From the NCBI RefSeq assembly GCF_027111335.1, contig NZ_CP114288.1:3844001-3908000 (forward strand): 64,000 nucleotides of DNA, given 5' to 3'. The notes under the pieces were generated by a model. That model had not been told where the DNA came from. It was given only the letters and a program-made list of their open reading frames with translations, and ran no database searches. The position numbers were made by a program, and so were the translations under genes. This DNA comes from Flavobacterium aquiphilum (GTDB lineage: Bacteria; Bacteroidota; Bacteroidia; Flavobacteriales; Flavobacteriaceae). Each line of letters opens with the position of its first letter. Within the stretch, counting starts at the first letter, position 1. Positions 44,851 to 54,099 of this stretch are shown here, in pieces.

Positions 44851-45672
44851 TCAAAACTTCGCTAAATCGTGCACGGTATAAAATTTAAGGCCTATAGTTT
44901 TTGCGTACTTGCACAGCTCCTCTAAAGCAGAAAGTGGCGTTTCTATCTTTTCATCGGCATTAGGAACTGTCTTATGTCCATAAAATATCACTATCTTATT
45001 GTGGCTTTTGGCATAATCCATCAAGCTTTTGTAATACGGAATATTAAACTGCTTGTAATCATCATCGATCCCAAGACCATAAATCACTCTATTTCCTTCA
45101 AAATAACAAAATTGTGATTCGGGCGGGATCTGTTCATAAGTCGTTCCTCTTATAATATCAAAATATTTAAGCAATTCAGCATCCAGTGTGGCATCACGAG
45201 CACCGTCGGGATAAGCAAAAGTACGTACATCAAAACCATCCTTGGCCATAGCTAATTTCAAAGGCAAAATATCGTCTTTGATATATTTCTCCATTCCAAA
45301 TTCCTTGTAATACTTCAAAGCATTAAAATGGTTATAGCCATGTGCACCAATCTCATGCCCATTATTATTCAGATAATGCAACTTCGCTTTTTGGTCAGCA
45401 GTCAAACCGCCATACCAAGTAACAAAAAAGGTAGCCTTCCAGTGATAGGGATGCAACAATTTATCGGCTACGTACCAATCTTCTATATAATTATCATCAA
45501 AACTAAAAATCACGCCGGGCTGTATTTTCTTTTTTACTGGCTTTACTACAACCTTCTTTGCTTTCCCTTCAGGCGTTTTTCCTTCAGGGTACATTTTAAC
45601 GGCTAGCACAACAGTTGTAACAGCTACAATGATTATCGATAGTATTCCTTTTACGGATAGAGGCTTCTTCAT
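44851..45672 (-). CDS. Membrane-anchored polysaccharide deacetylase (NodB-like, CE4)
   Basis: 273 residues. A single N-terminal TM or uncleaved signal (residues ~8-27) is followed by a Lys/Pro-rich linker and a NodB domain. The metal site has the Asp pair in FSFDDNYIEDW and the two His in HEIGAHGYNHF. RTFAYPDGARD is motif 3. It should act in the periplasm on an N- or O-acetylated glycan such as peptidoglycan, poly-GlcNAc or an imported oligosaccharide. It starts 97 bp after the last exporter permease on the same strand and could be co-transcribed, but no common role is evident. Confidence 0.85.
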   Translation of the reverse strand: MKKPLSVKGILSIIIVAVTTVVLAVKMYPEGKTPEGKAKKVVVKPVKKKIQPGVIFSFDDNYIEDWYVADKLLHPYHWKATFFVTWYGGLTADQKAKLHYLNNNGHEIGAHGYNHFNALKYYKEFGMEKYIKDDILPLKLAMAKDGFDVRTFAYPDGARDATLDAELLKYFDIIRGTTYEQIPPESQFCYFEGNRVIYGLGIDDDYKQFNIPYYKSLMDYAKSHNKIVIFYGHKTVPNADEKIETPLSALEELCKYAKTIGLKFYTVHDLAKF

Positions 45673-45769
45673 GAAAAATTACTAATTATTGCTTATAAAA
45701 ATAGTTGTATTTTTTATACTTCCAAAAAAAAGTCCAAAATTCAACAGCTTAAAGCTTATAGTCACAAAA

Positions 45770-46882
45770 TCAAACTGTTTTTCGGTAATTTAAAATTGCC
45801 CAAAGGTTGAAAAATAATGCAAAACAGAATAAGGCTATAAATTGTGTTCCCAATTCTGTTATACCGCTTCCTTTGAGGTAAACCAGGCGCATTACCTGCA
45901 TAAAATATTTCAACGGATTAAAAACAGTGATGTACTGCGCCCATTCGGCCATACTGTTAACAGGGGTGAACAAACCGCTCATCAATATCAAAATCAGCAT
46001 AAAAAAATACATCACAAACATCGCCTGCTGCATCGTATTGGAATAATTGGAAATCACCAATCCAAAACCCGAAATCCCCAAAATATAAAGTGCAGCAAAA
46101 AAATAAATGGTTCCTAAACTCCCTGCCGGAATCAAACCATAAACCAGGAAAGCCACACCGAATGCTATCGTAAGCACCGCAAATCCCATAATCCAGTACG
46201 GCAGTAATTTTGAAAGTATAAAAACAAACTTCGGAATCGGAGTCACATTAATCTGTTCCATAGTTCCTGCCTCTTTCTCACCTACAATATTCAGCGCCGG
46301 AAGAAAACCACAAAGCATCGTCAAAACCATAACCATCAAGGCGGGAATCATATAAATTTTATAACTCAAATGCGGATTAAACCGGTTTTGGGAAATAATT
46401 TCTATAGCTGGAAACTTTGCTGATGCTGTGGATTGAACCCATTTCTCGCGCACTTCCGAAGAAAAATCAGTGACAATTCCCGTAAGATAAGCACTGCCCA
46501 ATCCTCCTTTTGTACCATTAACCGAATTCGCCGAAATCAACAAATGTGCTGCCTGTTCCCGAACCAAATCTTTTTCAAAATTGGCTGGGATTTCCAAAAT
46601 AATATCGGCTTCGTCCATTTCAATCTGATTCAGTGCTTTTTTTGAATTTCCGGCAATTGAAGTCAGTTTGTAGTAACCCGAAGAAATTACTTTCTGCACC
46701 AGTTGGTTGGAATAATCACTGTGATCATTATCAACTACACACAGATTTATGTTTTTTATCTCAAAATTGGCCGCAAGCGGAAATACCAGCAACACCATTA
46801 CCGGAAACATTAATATCGTCCGGGGCAGGAATTTATTGCGAAAAATCTGCTTGAATTCTTTTTCTAATAAAAACTTTATCAT
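45770..46882 (-). CDS. ABC-2 type exporter permease (second)
   Basis: 370 residues: one N-terminal TM (RTILMFPVMVLLVFPLA), a large periplasmic domain (~50-170), then five TM segments with the ABC-2 signature region EKEAGTMEQINVTPIPKFVFILSKLLPY near residue 205. It resembles YhhJ/YbhR-type permeases. The ATG shares one base with the stop of the preceding permease (TAATG), so the two are coupled and probably form a heterodimer. Confidence 0.9.
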   Translation of the reverse strand: MIKFLLEKEFKQIFRNKFLPRTILMFPVMVLLVFPLAANFEIKNINLCVVDNDHSDYSNQLVQKVISSGYYKLTSIAGNSKKALNQIEMDEADIILEIPANFEKDLVREQAAHLLISANSVNGTKGGLGSAYLTGIVTDFSSEVREKWVQSTASAKFPAIEIISQNRFNPHLSYKIYMIPALMVMVLTMLCGFLPALNIVGEKEAGTMEQINVTPIPKFVFILSKLLPYWIMGFAVLTIAFGVAFLVYGLIPAGSLGTIYFFAALYILGISGFGLVISNYSNTMQQAMFVMYFFMLILILMSGLFTPVNSMAEWAQYITVFNPLKYFMQVMRLVYLKGSGITELGTQFIALFCFALFFNLWAILNYRKTV

Positions 46883-47988
46883 TACTCTAACCTATTTTTG
46901 AAATTCTTCAAACTAATACTGACAATAATAACAACCATAGAACCGAGTATTATCAGTTCTTTATAAATAGACGAAACACCAGTTCCTTTAATCATAATGT
47001 CTTTTACGGCTATGATATACCATTTTGCCGGAATAATATTGGACAAAAACTGCAAAGGCAAAGGCATATTTTCGACAGGAAAAATCATCCCGGAAAGTAA
47101 CATTATCGGCATCATAAAAATCATTCCCGAAATCAGCATAGCCGCCATTTGTGTTTGTGTAACCGTAGAAACCAGCAATCCCAACGACAAGGCAACAAAA
47201 ACAAAAAGTATCGAAAGCACTACCAGCCAAAACAAACTTCCGGCAACCGGAACACCCAAAACATAAACCGCCAACAAAAGCACCGAAACCGTGTTGACAC
47301 AAGACAACATAAAATAAGGAACCGCTTTGGCAAGAATGATATAAATAGGCTTCAGAGGCGAAACAAGCAACACTTCCATCGTGCCCATTTCTTTTTCACG
47401 AACAATCGCAATCGAAGTCATCATCGCACAAATCAGCATCATGATAAGCCCCAAAACACCCGGAACAAAATTATAAGCATCTTTCATCTGTGGGTTATAA
47501 AGCATTTTCACGTCGGGTAAAATCTGAAACGGAACTTTCATTCCCTGCATCAAATCCTGCTGATAATCCATGATAATTGAACGTGCATAATTGGTCACCG
47601 CAGTGGCCGTATTCGGGTCGGTCGCATCGGCAATTAACTGCACATGACCATTGCCCGAATGAAACAGATTAGTCTCAAAATTTTCGTCAAAAACCATAAT
47701 TAACCCAATCTCTCCTTCCCGAAATTCATGTTCAATTTCGGCCGGATCATTCAAATATTTGGCAACTTCGAAATACCGACTCGAATTAACCCGCTCAATT
47801 ATTTTTCTGGAAGCAATACTTTTCGAAGGGTCATAAACGGCTACTTTAGAATTTTTGACCTCGGTGGTAATCGCAAATCCAAAGAGAAGAATTTGCATAA
47901 TTGGCATTCCCAAAAGCAGCAACATCGTTCGCAAATCGCGAAAAATATGCAGAAATTCCTTTTTTACAAATGACAAAAATTGTTTCAT
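46882..47988 (-). CDS. ABC-2 type exporter permease (first)
   Basis: 368 residues from the ATG at 47988. A longer frame to 48078 runs into a repeat-like intergenic block and lacks a family match, so the shorter start (MKQFLSFVKKEFLHIFRDLR) is chosen. N-terminal TM (MLLLLGMPIMQILLFGF), a periplasmic domain, then five TM segments with REKEMGTMEVLLVSPLKPIYIILAK, the YhhJ/YbhS signature. It pairs with the next permease, and the two share about the same layout with low identity. Confidence 0.9.
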   Translation of the reverse strand: MKQFLSFVKKEFLHIFRDLRTMLLLLGMPIMQILLFGFAITTEVKNSKVAVYDPSKSIASRKIIERVNSSRYFEVAKYLNDPAEIEHEFREGEIGLIMVFDENFETNLFHSGNGHVQLIADATDPNTATAVTNYARSIIMDYQQDLMQGMKVPFQILPDVKMLYNPQMKDAYNFVPGVLGLIMMLICAMMTSIAIVREKEMGTMEVLLVSPLKPIYIILAKAVPYFMLSCVNTVSVLLLAVYVLGVPVAGSLFWLVVLSILFVFVALSLGLLVSTVTQTQMAAMLISGMIFMMPIMLLSGMIFPVENMPLPLQFLSNIIPAKWYIIAVKDIMIKGTGVSSIYKELIILGSMVVIIVSISLKNFKNRLE

Positions 47989-48030
47989 AATATTCCTTTT
48001 TTGGAGCAGAACATTTGTGTTTTTTACAAG

Positions 48031-48187
48031 TTCCCTCCCGCTTTTCGCTACAATCTTGCGGGCTGAACCCCAGCCCACAATTATTTTCGCTTCAATCGGG
48101 GCTAAAGATCGACTTTCCGCTTTTTTAGAATAATCATCGCGTAATCAAATTAATTTGTGAAAATTTGTGTAATCAGTGGCTAAAAAA
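48031..48187. repeat. Repeat-like intergenic block inside the exporter operon
   Basis: This gap of about 200 bp is GC-richer than its surroundings. It holds a GGGCTG/CAGCCC hairpin (~48060-48077), the phrase CGCTTCAATCGGGGCTAAA, and a TTAATTTGTGAAAATTTGTGT segment that I associate with dispersed repeats in Flavobacterium genomes. It cuts the exporter operon between the second ATPase and the first permease. Confidence 0.45.
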
Positions 48188-48925
48188 TCAATCCCCTTTC
48201 CGAATTGCTTTTCTCGCCAATTCCTGAAAGACCCCATCCATATCACTCGCACCATATTTCAACTTAAGATTCTTCGGTGTATCCAAAGCACTAATTTTTC
48301 CATCAACCATAATCGAAACCCGATTACAATATTCGGCTTCGTCCATATAATGTGTCGTCACAAAAACAGTTATTCCTCTCGCTGAAGCCTCATAAATAAG
48401 TTCCCAAAACTGTCTCCGAATCATTGGGTCCACACCTCCTGTGGGTTCATCGAGAAAAACAATTTTCGGATTATGAAAAATCGAAACCGAAAACGCCAGC
48501 TTTTGTTTCCATCCCAAAGGAAGGGCCTTTACCAAAGTATTCTTCTCCGATTCAAAATTCAAAGTACACAACAACTCATCTGTTTTTGAACGAATTTCCT
48601 TTTCACCCATTCCGTAAATACCCGCAAACAACCGTATATTTTCCCAAACCTTTAAATCATTATAAAGCGAAAACTTCTGGCTCATATAACCAATATTCCT
48701 TTTGATTTGTTCTGGGTCTTTATGAATATCAAAACCGGCTACAGTTCCATTGCCCGACGTAGGTTTGCTCAAACCACAAAGCATACGGATAGCTGTTGTT
48801 TTTCCGGCTCCGTTTGCACCAAGAAAACCAAAAATTTCTCCTTGATTTACATCAAAAGTTACATCATCTACAGCCGTAAAATCACCAAAACGCTTCACCA
48901 GATTATTTACCTTAATCGCTTTCAT
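48188..48925 (-). CDS. ABC exporter ATP-binding protein (second)
   Basis: 245 residues. Walker A GANGAGKTTA (~residue 36), the Q-loop in GYMSQKFSLYNDLKVWEN, and Walker B IVFLDEPTGGVDP (~158) with the H-loop His in TTHYMDEAEYC are all present. The segment in the place of the ABC signature is LVKALPLGWKQKLAFS, where the canonical LSGGQ-type sequence is replaced by LPLGWKQ, as in other YbhF/YhiH-class ATPases. It would pair with the ATPase encoded upstream at 49115 to power the two permeases. Confidence 0.92.
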   Translation of the reverse strand: MKAIKVNNLVKRFGDFTAVDDVTFDVNQGEIFGFLGANGAGKTTAIRMLCGLSKPTSGNGTVAGFDIHKDPEQIKRNIGYMSQKFSLYNDLKVWENIRLFAGIYGMGEKEIRSKTDELLCTLNFESEKNTLVKALPLGWKQKLAFSVSIFHNPKIVFLDEPTGGVDPMIRRQFWELIYEASARGITVFVTTHYMDEAEYCNRVSIMVDGKISALDTPKNLKLKYGASDMDGVFQELARKAIRKGD

Positions 48926-48945
48926 TTAAACTTAAAAATAAAATT

Positions 48946-49093
48946 AACCACATAGAAACATAGATTTTTAACTGATAAATTTTAAGAACAAATAGAAAAT
49001 AGCCCTATTTTTTCACATAGATAACCTATGCGAAAAGTTTAACGCCTATCAAACTCTTTTTAACCAAAAGAAATTCTATGTCTCTATGTGGTA
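48946..49093. repeat. MITE-like repeat, copy 2
   Basis: 148 bp with terminal inverted repeats AACCACATAGAAACATAGA and TCTATGTCTCTATGTGGT. It matches copy 1 (41787) along its length, including the CCTATTTTTTCACATAGA core. It lies between the two ATPase genes of the exporter operon. Confidence 0.8.
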
Positions 49094-49114
49094 AAAACAT
49101 TTTCATTTACATAA

Positions 49115-50044
49115 TTAAACCCCAAAATTCATATAACAATCTTCAATTCTGGGTTGAGTTTCTTGAATGTGAATATTTGTATGCCCTTTTTCAGCCAAAA
49201 AAGCTTCAAATTCGTTGATTGAAACCTCTGCCGTTTTGAAAGTAACATGATGCGAATCACCAAAAGCAAAACAGGATTTCACATTTGGAAACAGTCTTAT
49301 GTCTTTCAATAATTGGTACATATCATTACTCTGAACCGACCAAAGTGCCATCCCAAACTGATTCACCATATTTTCGGGCGTATCAATTTTCAATAGTTGA
49401 CCGTCCGAAATTAAGGCGATACGGTCACACAAAGTCGCCTCATCCATATAAGGCGTGGAAACCAAAATAGTAATTCCCTCCTTTTTTAATTTTTGAAGCA
49501 TTTGCCAAAACTCTTTTCTCGAAACCGGATCGACACCAGTCGTAGGTTCATCAAGAAACAACACCGAAGGTTTATGAATTAAGGCACAGGATAAAGCCAA
49601 CTTTTGCTTCATTCCTCCCGAAAGCGCACCTGTTTTACGTTTTTTGAAAGGTTCTATTTGCTGGTAAATGTCTTTTATCAAATCATAATTTTCTTCGACC
49701 GTGGTATTAAAAACAGTAGCAAAAAAATTCAGGTTTTCTTCGACTGTCAAATCCTGATAGAGTGAAAACCGTCCCGGCATATACCCTACTCTTTCTCTGA
49801 TTGCTTTATAATCTTTAACAACATCAAAACCATCCACCGATGCATTTCCAGAATCGGGTTTCAAAAGTGTGGTTAAGATTCGGAAAATAGTTGTCTTCCC
49901 TGCTCCGTCAGGACCAATCAACCCGAATATTTCGCTTCTATTCACCTGAAAAGAAACATCTTTTACAGCCGATACTTTTCCGTTTCCATACGATTTATTG
50001 ATATGGTTTACGTCAATGGGAATGCTATTTTCCTTACTGTCCAT
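49115..50044 (-). CDS. ABC exporter ATP-binding protein (first)
   Basis: 309 residues from the ATG at 50044; a TTG six codons upstream overlaps the adaptor gene stop and is less likely. Walker A GPDGAGKTTI, signature LSGGMKQKLALS (~residue 143), Walker B VLFLDEPTTGVDP, and a His-less H-loop (STPYMDEA, Pro-Tyr where His is usual). The C-terminal ~75 residues form an extra domain. In E. coli the equivalent YbhF is one protein with two ATPase halves; here the halves are separate genes. The non-canonical H-loop here and the non-canonical signature in the partner suggest one degenerate composite site. Confidence 0.9.
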   Translation of the reverse strand: MDSKENSIPIDVNHINKSYGNGKVSAVKDVSFQVNRSEIFGLIGPDGAGKTTIFRILTTLLKPDSGNASVDGFDVVKDYKAIRERVGYMPGRFSLYQDLTVEENLNFFATVFNTTVEENYDLIKDIYQQIEPFKKRKTGALSGGMKQKLALSCALIHKPSVLFLDEPTTGVDPVSRKEFWQMLQKLKKEGITILVSTPYMDEATLCDRIALISDGQLLKIDTPENMVNQFGMALWSVQSNDMYQLLKDIRLFPNVKSCFAFGDSHHVTFKTAEVSINEFEAFLAEKGHTNIHIQETQPRIEDCYMNFGV

Positions 50045-50058
50045 CAAAATATTTTTTA

Positions 50059-50958
50059 TCAAAAAACAACATCACCATACATTCCAATTTTCAGAGCTCC
50101 ATCATTTTTTACTTTAATTTTTACGGCATAAACCAGATTGGCTCTTTCGTCTTTCGTTTGAATGGTTTTAGGAGTAAATTCGGCTTTGCTGTTTATCCAT
50201 TCCACCGTTCCGGAATACGCTTTTGATCCGCCGTTTTCAGTATCAACATTAACTTTTACAGCATCTCCAATTTTTATTTTAGCAAATTGCGAAGCGGTAA
50301 TATAAGCTCTCAATTTTAGCGTGGACAAATCGGCTATTTTGTAAATGGGTTTTCCTATGGTTGCCATTTCGTACTCATTAGCATACTTGGTCAATACCGT
50401 TCCCGAAACAGGATTGGTGATATTGCATTTTTTAAGCTGATCCTCTACCTGCTCCATTTGTATGCCAACAGTTCCGCTTTGCGCATTGAGATTATTCGTT
50501 GTAGTACCTAACTGGCTTCTCAAAGCATCTATTTTAGATTGGATAATAGCTATTCTGGAATTCGCATCGTCGAGCTGTTTTTGCGAAGCAACCTCCCCTT
50601 TCACTAAATTTTCGATTCGTTTTTTGTCTTTCACTGCATTTTCTAGTTCTTTCTGCAAAGATTCGATTTGTATTTTACTATCAGGACGTCCCGACAAAAT
50701 AGCCTTTCCACTTTGCTTCAACTGCATTTTGGTCAAGTGCAATTGAGTGCTATCAATAGAACCTATCTTTTGTCCTTTTTCTAATTGGTCACCTTCATTA
50801 ATTTTCAGTTTCAAAATTTTCCCATTGGCTTCAGCCGACACAATTGTTTCGGTCGCTTCAAAAGTTCCTGAAGCTTCGTTGGCTTTTTCACCATTTCCAC
50901 AAGAAGAAAGTGCAATGTAAATAGCCAAAACACTTGTTTTATAAAAATTGAACTTCAT
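50059..50958 (-). CDS. HlyD-family membrane-fusion lipoprotein (YbhG-like)
   Basis: 299 residues. Lipoprotein signal with Cys20 (AIYIALSSCGNGEKA). Biotinyl-lipoyl-like halves (VSAEANGKILKLKINEGDQLEKGQ near 45, NPVSGTVLTKYANEYE near 190) flank a long coiled coil (~80-175). It connects the inner-membrane ABC complex to the TolC-like protein whose gene ends 16 bp upstream. Confidence 0.92.
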   Translation of the reverse strand: MKFNFYKTSVLAIYIALSSCGNGEKANEASGTFEATETIVSAEANGKILKLKINEGDQLEKGQKIGSIDSTQLHLTKMQLKQSGKAILSGRPDSKIQIESLQKELENAVKDKKRIENLVKGEVASQKQLDDANSRIAIIQSKIDALRSQLGTTTNNLNAQSGTVGIQMEQVEDQLKKCNITNPVSGTVLTKYANEYEMATIGKPIYKIADLSTLKLRAYITASQFAKIKIGDAVKVNVDTENGGSKAYSGTVEWINSKAEFTPKTIQTKDERANLVYAVKIKVKNDGALKIGMYGDVVF

Positions 50959-50974
50959 TTTTATAGAATTAAAA

Positions 50975-52225
50975 TTAATTACCGCTTATCGTTTTGTAGT
51001 TGTAAATGCTCATCAACAATTGTACATTATGCAACGCTTGATTACCAATCGCTTCGTTCTCTTTGTTCATAGAAGAAAGTAAATCACTCATGGAGCAAAT
51101 TCCGTTGTCATACATTAGCTGTTTTGATTTTTTGATATTGACTTTCAGTTTAATGATTTCGTCATCTTTGGCAATAATAGCTTTTTGCTTTTCGATGTCG
51201 CTATTGGCTTGTGTCAATTGTAGTTTATTGTTAAACAAAAAAACATCCTGCTGATTCGTTATTTTTTCCATCTCGATCTTCTCCAAATCCTTATTGTTTT
51301 TGCTTTTATAAAGACCTTCCGTATTCCATGAAACGTTCAATCCGGCCAAAGCCAATCCATTGAACTTTGACTGACCAAAACTCAATCCAGGCTGAATAAG
51401 AACTCCAGCTCCAATCAAACCGACTTTAGGCATCAGCGAAACTTCATTAAAACCTGAACGGGATTCAATCAATTTTAACTGATAGGAATACAAATTCATT
51501 TCAGGCCTGTTATTGTTGAGATTGTTTACCGACTCAGACACCATAGGCTTCTCAAGCCTTACATTTTCATCAAGCTTTTCTCCAATTAAATAAGATAACA
51601 TTTGGACATAACCTTTTCGGGTATAATTGAACTCAATTTTTTTCTGTTCCAAATTCAACATTTCGGCTTTTACCTCATCAACATCTGATGAATAAGCCAA
51701 TCCATTTTCCTTTGAAAGCCGAACTTTTTTAAGCCCCAATTTCAATTCTTCGTTAAGAATGTCCAAGTGTTTGTTTTGTTCATCAATCAACAAAACCCCA
51801 AAAAACAATTGGTTCACGCGTTCGCGAATGGAATACAACGAAACATCCACACTTGACTTTTCGACCTCAGCAGTTGATTTTGCAATTTCTTTTTGTGTAC
51901 GTGTAGCGCCGCCGTCCCAAATGATTTGGTTAACCTGTGCAATCCCTATAAACTGAGCTTTATTGGGATCTCCCGAACTGGAGCCGGGTGACGAAAATTC
52001 GGGTAAACCAGCGAAAATATATCCGCCAATTCCCGTTACACTTACCTGTGGCAAATAGGCTTTATTGGCATTGGAAATAGTATATTCAGATGACTTCGCA
52101 ATCAAGTCATATTGTTTGATTAACGGATAATTTGCTTTCGCTTTTTCCTGACAACCATCGATGGTTATTTGTCCTTTTGCAGTACTTAAACCGAAAATCA
52201 AAAAAAATAGCAAGAATTGTTTCAT
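50975..52225 (-). CDS. TolC-like outer-membrane efflux protein
   Basis: 416 residues with signal peptide MKQFLLFFLIFGLSTAKGQ. Two outer-membrane-efflux repeats with long amphipathic helices and little hydrophobic content are seen (YPLIKQYDLIAKSSEYTISN, then KQLMYDNGICSMSDLLSSMNKE). It is not a lipoprotein, unlike the RND factor at 41950. It is the exit duct for the ABC-2 exporter encoded next. It starts 36 bp after the ThuA-like gene stop. Confidence 0.9.
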   Translation of the reverse strand: MKQFLLFFLIFGLSTAKGQITIDGCQEKAKANYPLIKQYDLIAKSSEYTISNANKAYLPQVSVTGIGGYIFAGLPEFSSPGSSSGDPNKAQFIGIAQVNQIIWDGGATRTQKEIAKSTAEVEKSSVDVSLYSIRERVNQLFFGVLLIDEQNKHLDILNEELKLGLKKVRLSKENGLAYSSDVDEVKAEMLNLEQKKIEFNYTRKGYVQMLSYLIGEKLDENVRLEKPMVSESVNNLNNNRPEMNLYSYQLKLIESRSGFNEVSLMPKVGLIGAGVLIQPGLSFGQSKFNGLALAGLNVSWNTEGLYKSKNNKDLEKIEMEKITNQQDVFLFNNKLQLTQANSDIEKQKAIIAKDDEIIKLKVNIKKSKQLMYDNGICSMSDLLSSMNKENEAIGNQALHNVQLLMSIYNYKTISGN

Positions 52226-52261
52226 TTAATTTACCTGTTTAAAACTTACATTTCAAGAAAT

Positions 52262-53026
52262 TTATTTGCCCATAGCATAAGTAATCCCGCCTAGAATATG
52301 TTGCAAGAAAAGTGGATCGCTATAGCTTTCGTTCGTATGCCCCAAAGCGGTGTAAAAAACCCTGCCTCCGCCGTATTCATGATACCAAGCCATAGGGTGA
52401 TTGTCTCCATTTTTTCCCCCAGTATATGACGATTCATCAATTTTCAGAAGTACATTTACATCAGGGTTCAAATCTTTGAAATTATACCATTCGTCAAATC
52501 GTTCCCAAATTACAGGAAGATGGCGCGTAGATAAATGGTCTTTATTCACAACTACCAATTTGGCTATTTGCGGTTTTGGATGCGATACGAAATAACCACC
52601 AACCATTTTTCCAAACCAAGGCCAATCGAATTCGCAATCAGAAGCAGAATGGATTCCCACAAAACCTTTGTCTTTTTTCATAAATTCCTGCAATGCCAAT
52701 TCTTCATTTTTTCCTAAAATAGTACCGGTGGTGTTCAAAAAAATAATAACCTGATACTGATTTAAATTTTTAGTATTTATGGCCAATGAATCTTCGGTAG
52801 CATCGACTAAAAAATGATTTTCGACTCCCAATTTCTTTATCGCAGCGATGCCAGCCGGAATACTTTCGTGTCTCCAACCGTTGGTTTTTGAAAAAATCAG
52901 GACTTTTTTGGGTTTTGCAACGGAAATCTCTTTATCATTTTTTTGATAAAAAGACACTAAAAAAAAGCTGATTACAGCTAGTATTGAAGATAAAAGAACA
53001 TTTTTTGATTTGGGTGTTATGGTCAT
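52262..53026 (-). CDS. ThuA-like domain protein
   Basis: 254 residues. An N-terminal TM or signal (LLSSILAVISFFLVSFYQ) is followed by a ThuA/class I glutamine-amidotransferase-like fold: VLIFSKTNGWRHESIPAGI at the start, NQYQVIIFLNTTG, GFVGIHSASDCEFDWPWFGKMVGGYF mid-protein, and HPMAWYHEYGGGRVFYTALGHTNES near the C-terminus, all typical. ThuA-like proteins are common in Bacteroidota sugar loci, some tied to keto-sugar metabolism; the reaction is not established from sequence. It lies upstream of the exporter operon and downstream of the glycan genes, so which it belongs with is unclear. Confidence 0.85.
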   Translation of the reverse strand: MTITPKSKNVLLSSILAVISFFLVSFYQKNDKEISVAKPKKVLIFSKTNGWRHESIPAGIAAIKKLGVENHFLVDATEDSLAINTKNLNQYQVIIFLNTTGTILGKNEELALQEFMKKDKGFVGIHSASDCEFDWPWFGKMVGGYFVSHPKPQIAKLVVVNKDHLSTRHLPVIWERFDEWYNFKDLNPDVNVLLKIDESSYTGGKNGDNHPMAWYHEYGGGRVFYTALGHTNESYSDPLFLQHILGGITYAMGK

Positions 53027-53249
53027 AATTTAGGTTAGTTTTTATTATGTTAATATACTAAAATAATTGATTCGATCAGCTTAGTCCATTTTTGAAAACA
53101 TTTTCCTTTTAGTAGACAAAAAATGAATTGGTTTTTTGTATTTTTATAGCATAACGAAATCCAATTTCTATAATTTAAATACTATTTTTAATCATTTGAT
53201 CTAATTAAAACAAATGAAAAATAGATTGACAATTACAAAACCAACAATT

Positions 53250-53612
53250 ATGACACAAAAAAGCTTTAACGAGTGGTTAGACAAAATATCAAAAACCGAA
53301 AAACCAAGCGATGAAATTCTAGCCTATTATTTTGGAATACTCGAAACGACTAATGGTTATGAAACCTACCTAGTTGGTTCGAAGGAGTTTCACGAAGATG
53401 ATGAAGATTGGGCTTGCAATACCGATTTTGTGCCGGCTGATAAATATCTGAAACTCGGACAAGCAGAAACAGACTGGAAACAAATCCTTGATCAAGTAAA
53501 AAATCATATTGAAAACTATACTCAAACAGAAAATTTCAAAAATAGTTTTCTAAGAAAAGCTAAAGCAATAGCGACAGGTTTTGACAGTGGAGATCTCCAT
53601 ATAATAAGGTAA
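53250..53612 (+). CDS. Conserved-looking hypothetical protein (120 aa)
   Basis: 120 residues from the ATG at 53250 (MTQKSFNEWLDKISKTEKP); an ATG 12 codons upstream is possible. Acidic middle (KEFHEDDEDWACNTDFVPADKY), no signal peptide or membrane segment. The composition suggests a small soluble alpha/beta protein, possibly immunity- or adaptor-like, but I do not recognise a family. It is isolated between divergent and following genes on the plus strand with the YciI-like gene 66 bp downstream. Confidence 0.6.
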   Translation: MTQKSFNEWLDKISKTEKPSDEILAYYFGILETTNGYETYLVGSKEFHEDDEDWACNTDFVPADKYLKLGQAETDWKQILDQVKNHIENYTQTENFKNSFLRKAKAIATGFDSGDLHIIR

Positions 53613-53678
53613 TATCCACTGGCTAATTAAACATAAATATTCTACAATTCTAAACAATCCCCCCTAAAACTAAACAAA

Positions 53679-53984
53679 ATGGACAAAAAACACTTCGTAC
53701 TGCATTTACTTCCATCACGACCTGATTTTGCAAAAACAATGAGCGAAGAAGAACTTGCAATAATGCAAGACCACATTGCTTATTGGATGGATCTTATGAA
53801 CAAAGGAAAAGTATTGGCGTTTGGCCCAGTGCTAGACCCAAAAGAAGTTTACGGCCTCGGAATAGTTGAGGTGGACAGCGAGGAAGAAGTACAAGAATTC
53901 ATTGCCAATGACCCCGCCGGAAAGATAAACAAATATGAATACCATCTTATGAACGCAGTTGTGCCAAAAACACACGCGAACTAA
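53679..53984 (+). CDS. YciI-like (YCII-related) protein
   Basis: 101 residues, the usual size. It starts MDKKHFVLHLLPSRPDF, and contains MQDHIAYWMDLMNKGKVLAFGPVLD (shared His and GPV turn) and FIANDPAGKI, all typical of the YCII dimeric ferredoxin-fold family. The His and Asp residues of the family are present; the reaction is not established. A terminator follows directly. Confidence 0.85.
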   Translation: MDKKHFVLHLLPSRPDFAKTMSEEELAIMQDHIAYWMDLMNKGKVLAFGPVLDPKEVYGLGIVEVDSEEEVQEFIANDPAGKINKYEYHLMNAVVPKTHAN

Positions 53985-53986
53985 AA

Positions 53987-54023
53987 AAGAAAAAGTTCCG
54001 CTGCAAACGGAACTTTTTCTTTT
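53987..54023 (+). terminator. Terminator after the YciI-like gene
   Basis: AAGAAAAAGTTCCG / CGGAACTTTTTCTT, perfect 14-bp stem with a 7-base loop and T run. Confidence 0.85.
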
Positions 54024-54099
54024 ATTGTCCTTTCCACACAGACGTTACGGATTAAACAGATTTACTTTAATTGATGTAGTTAAAAGTAGATTTTGGTTT

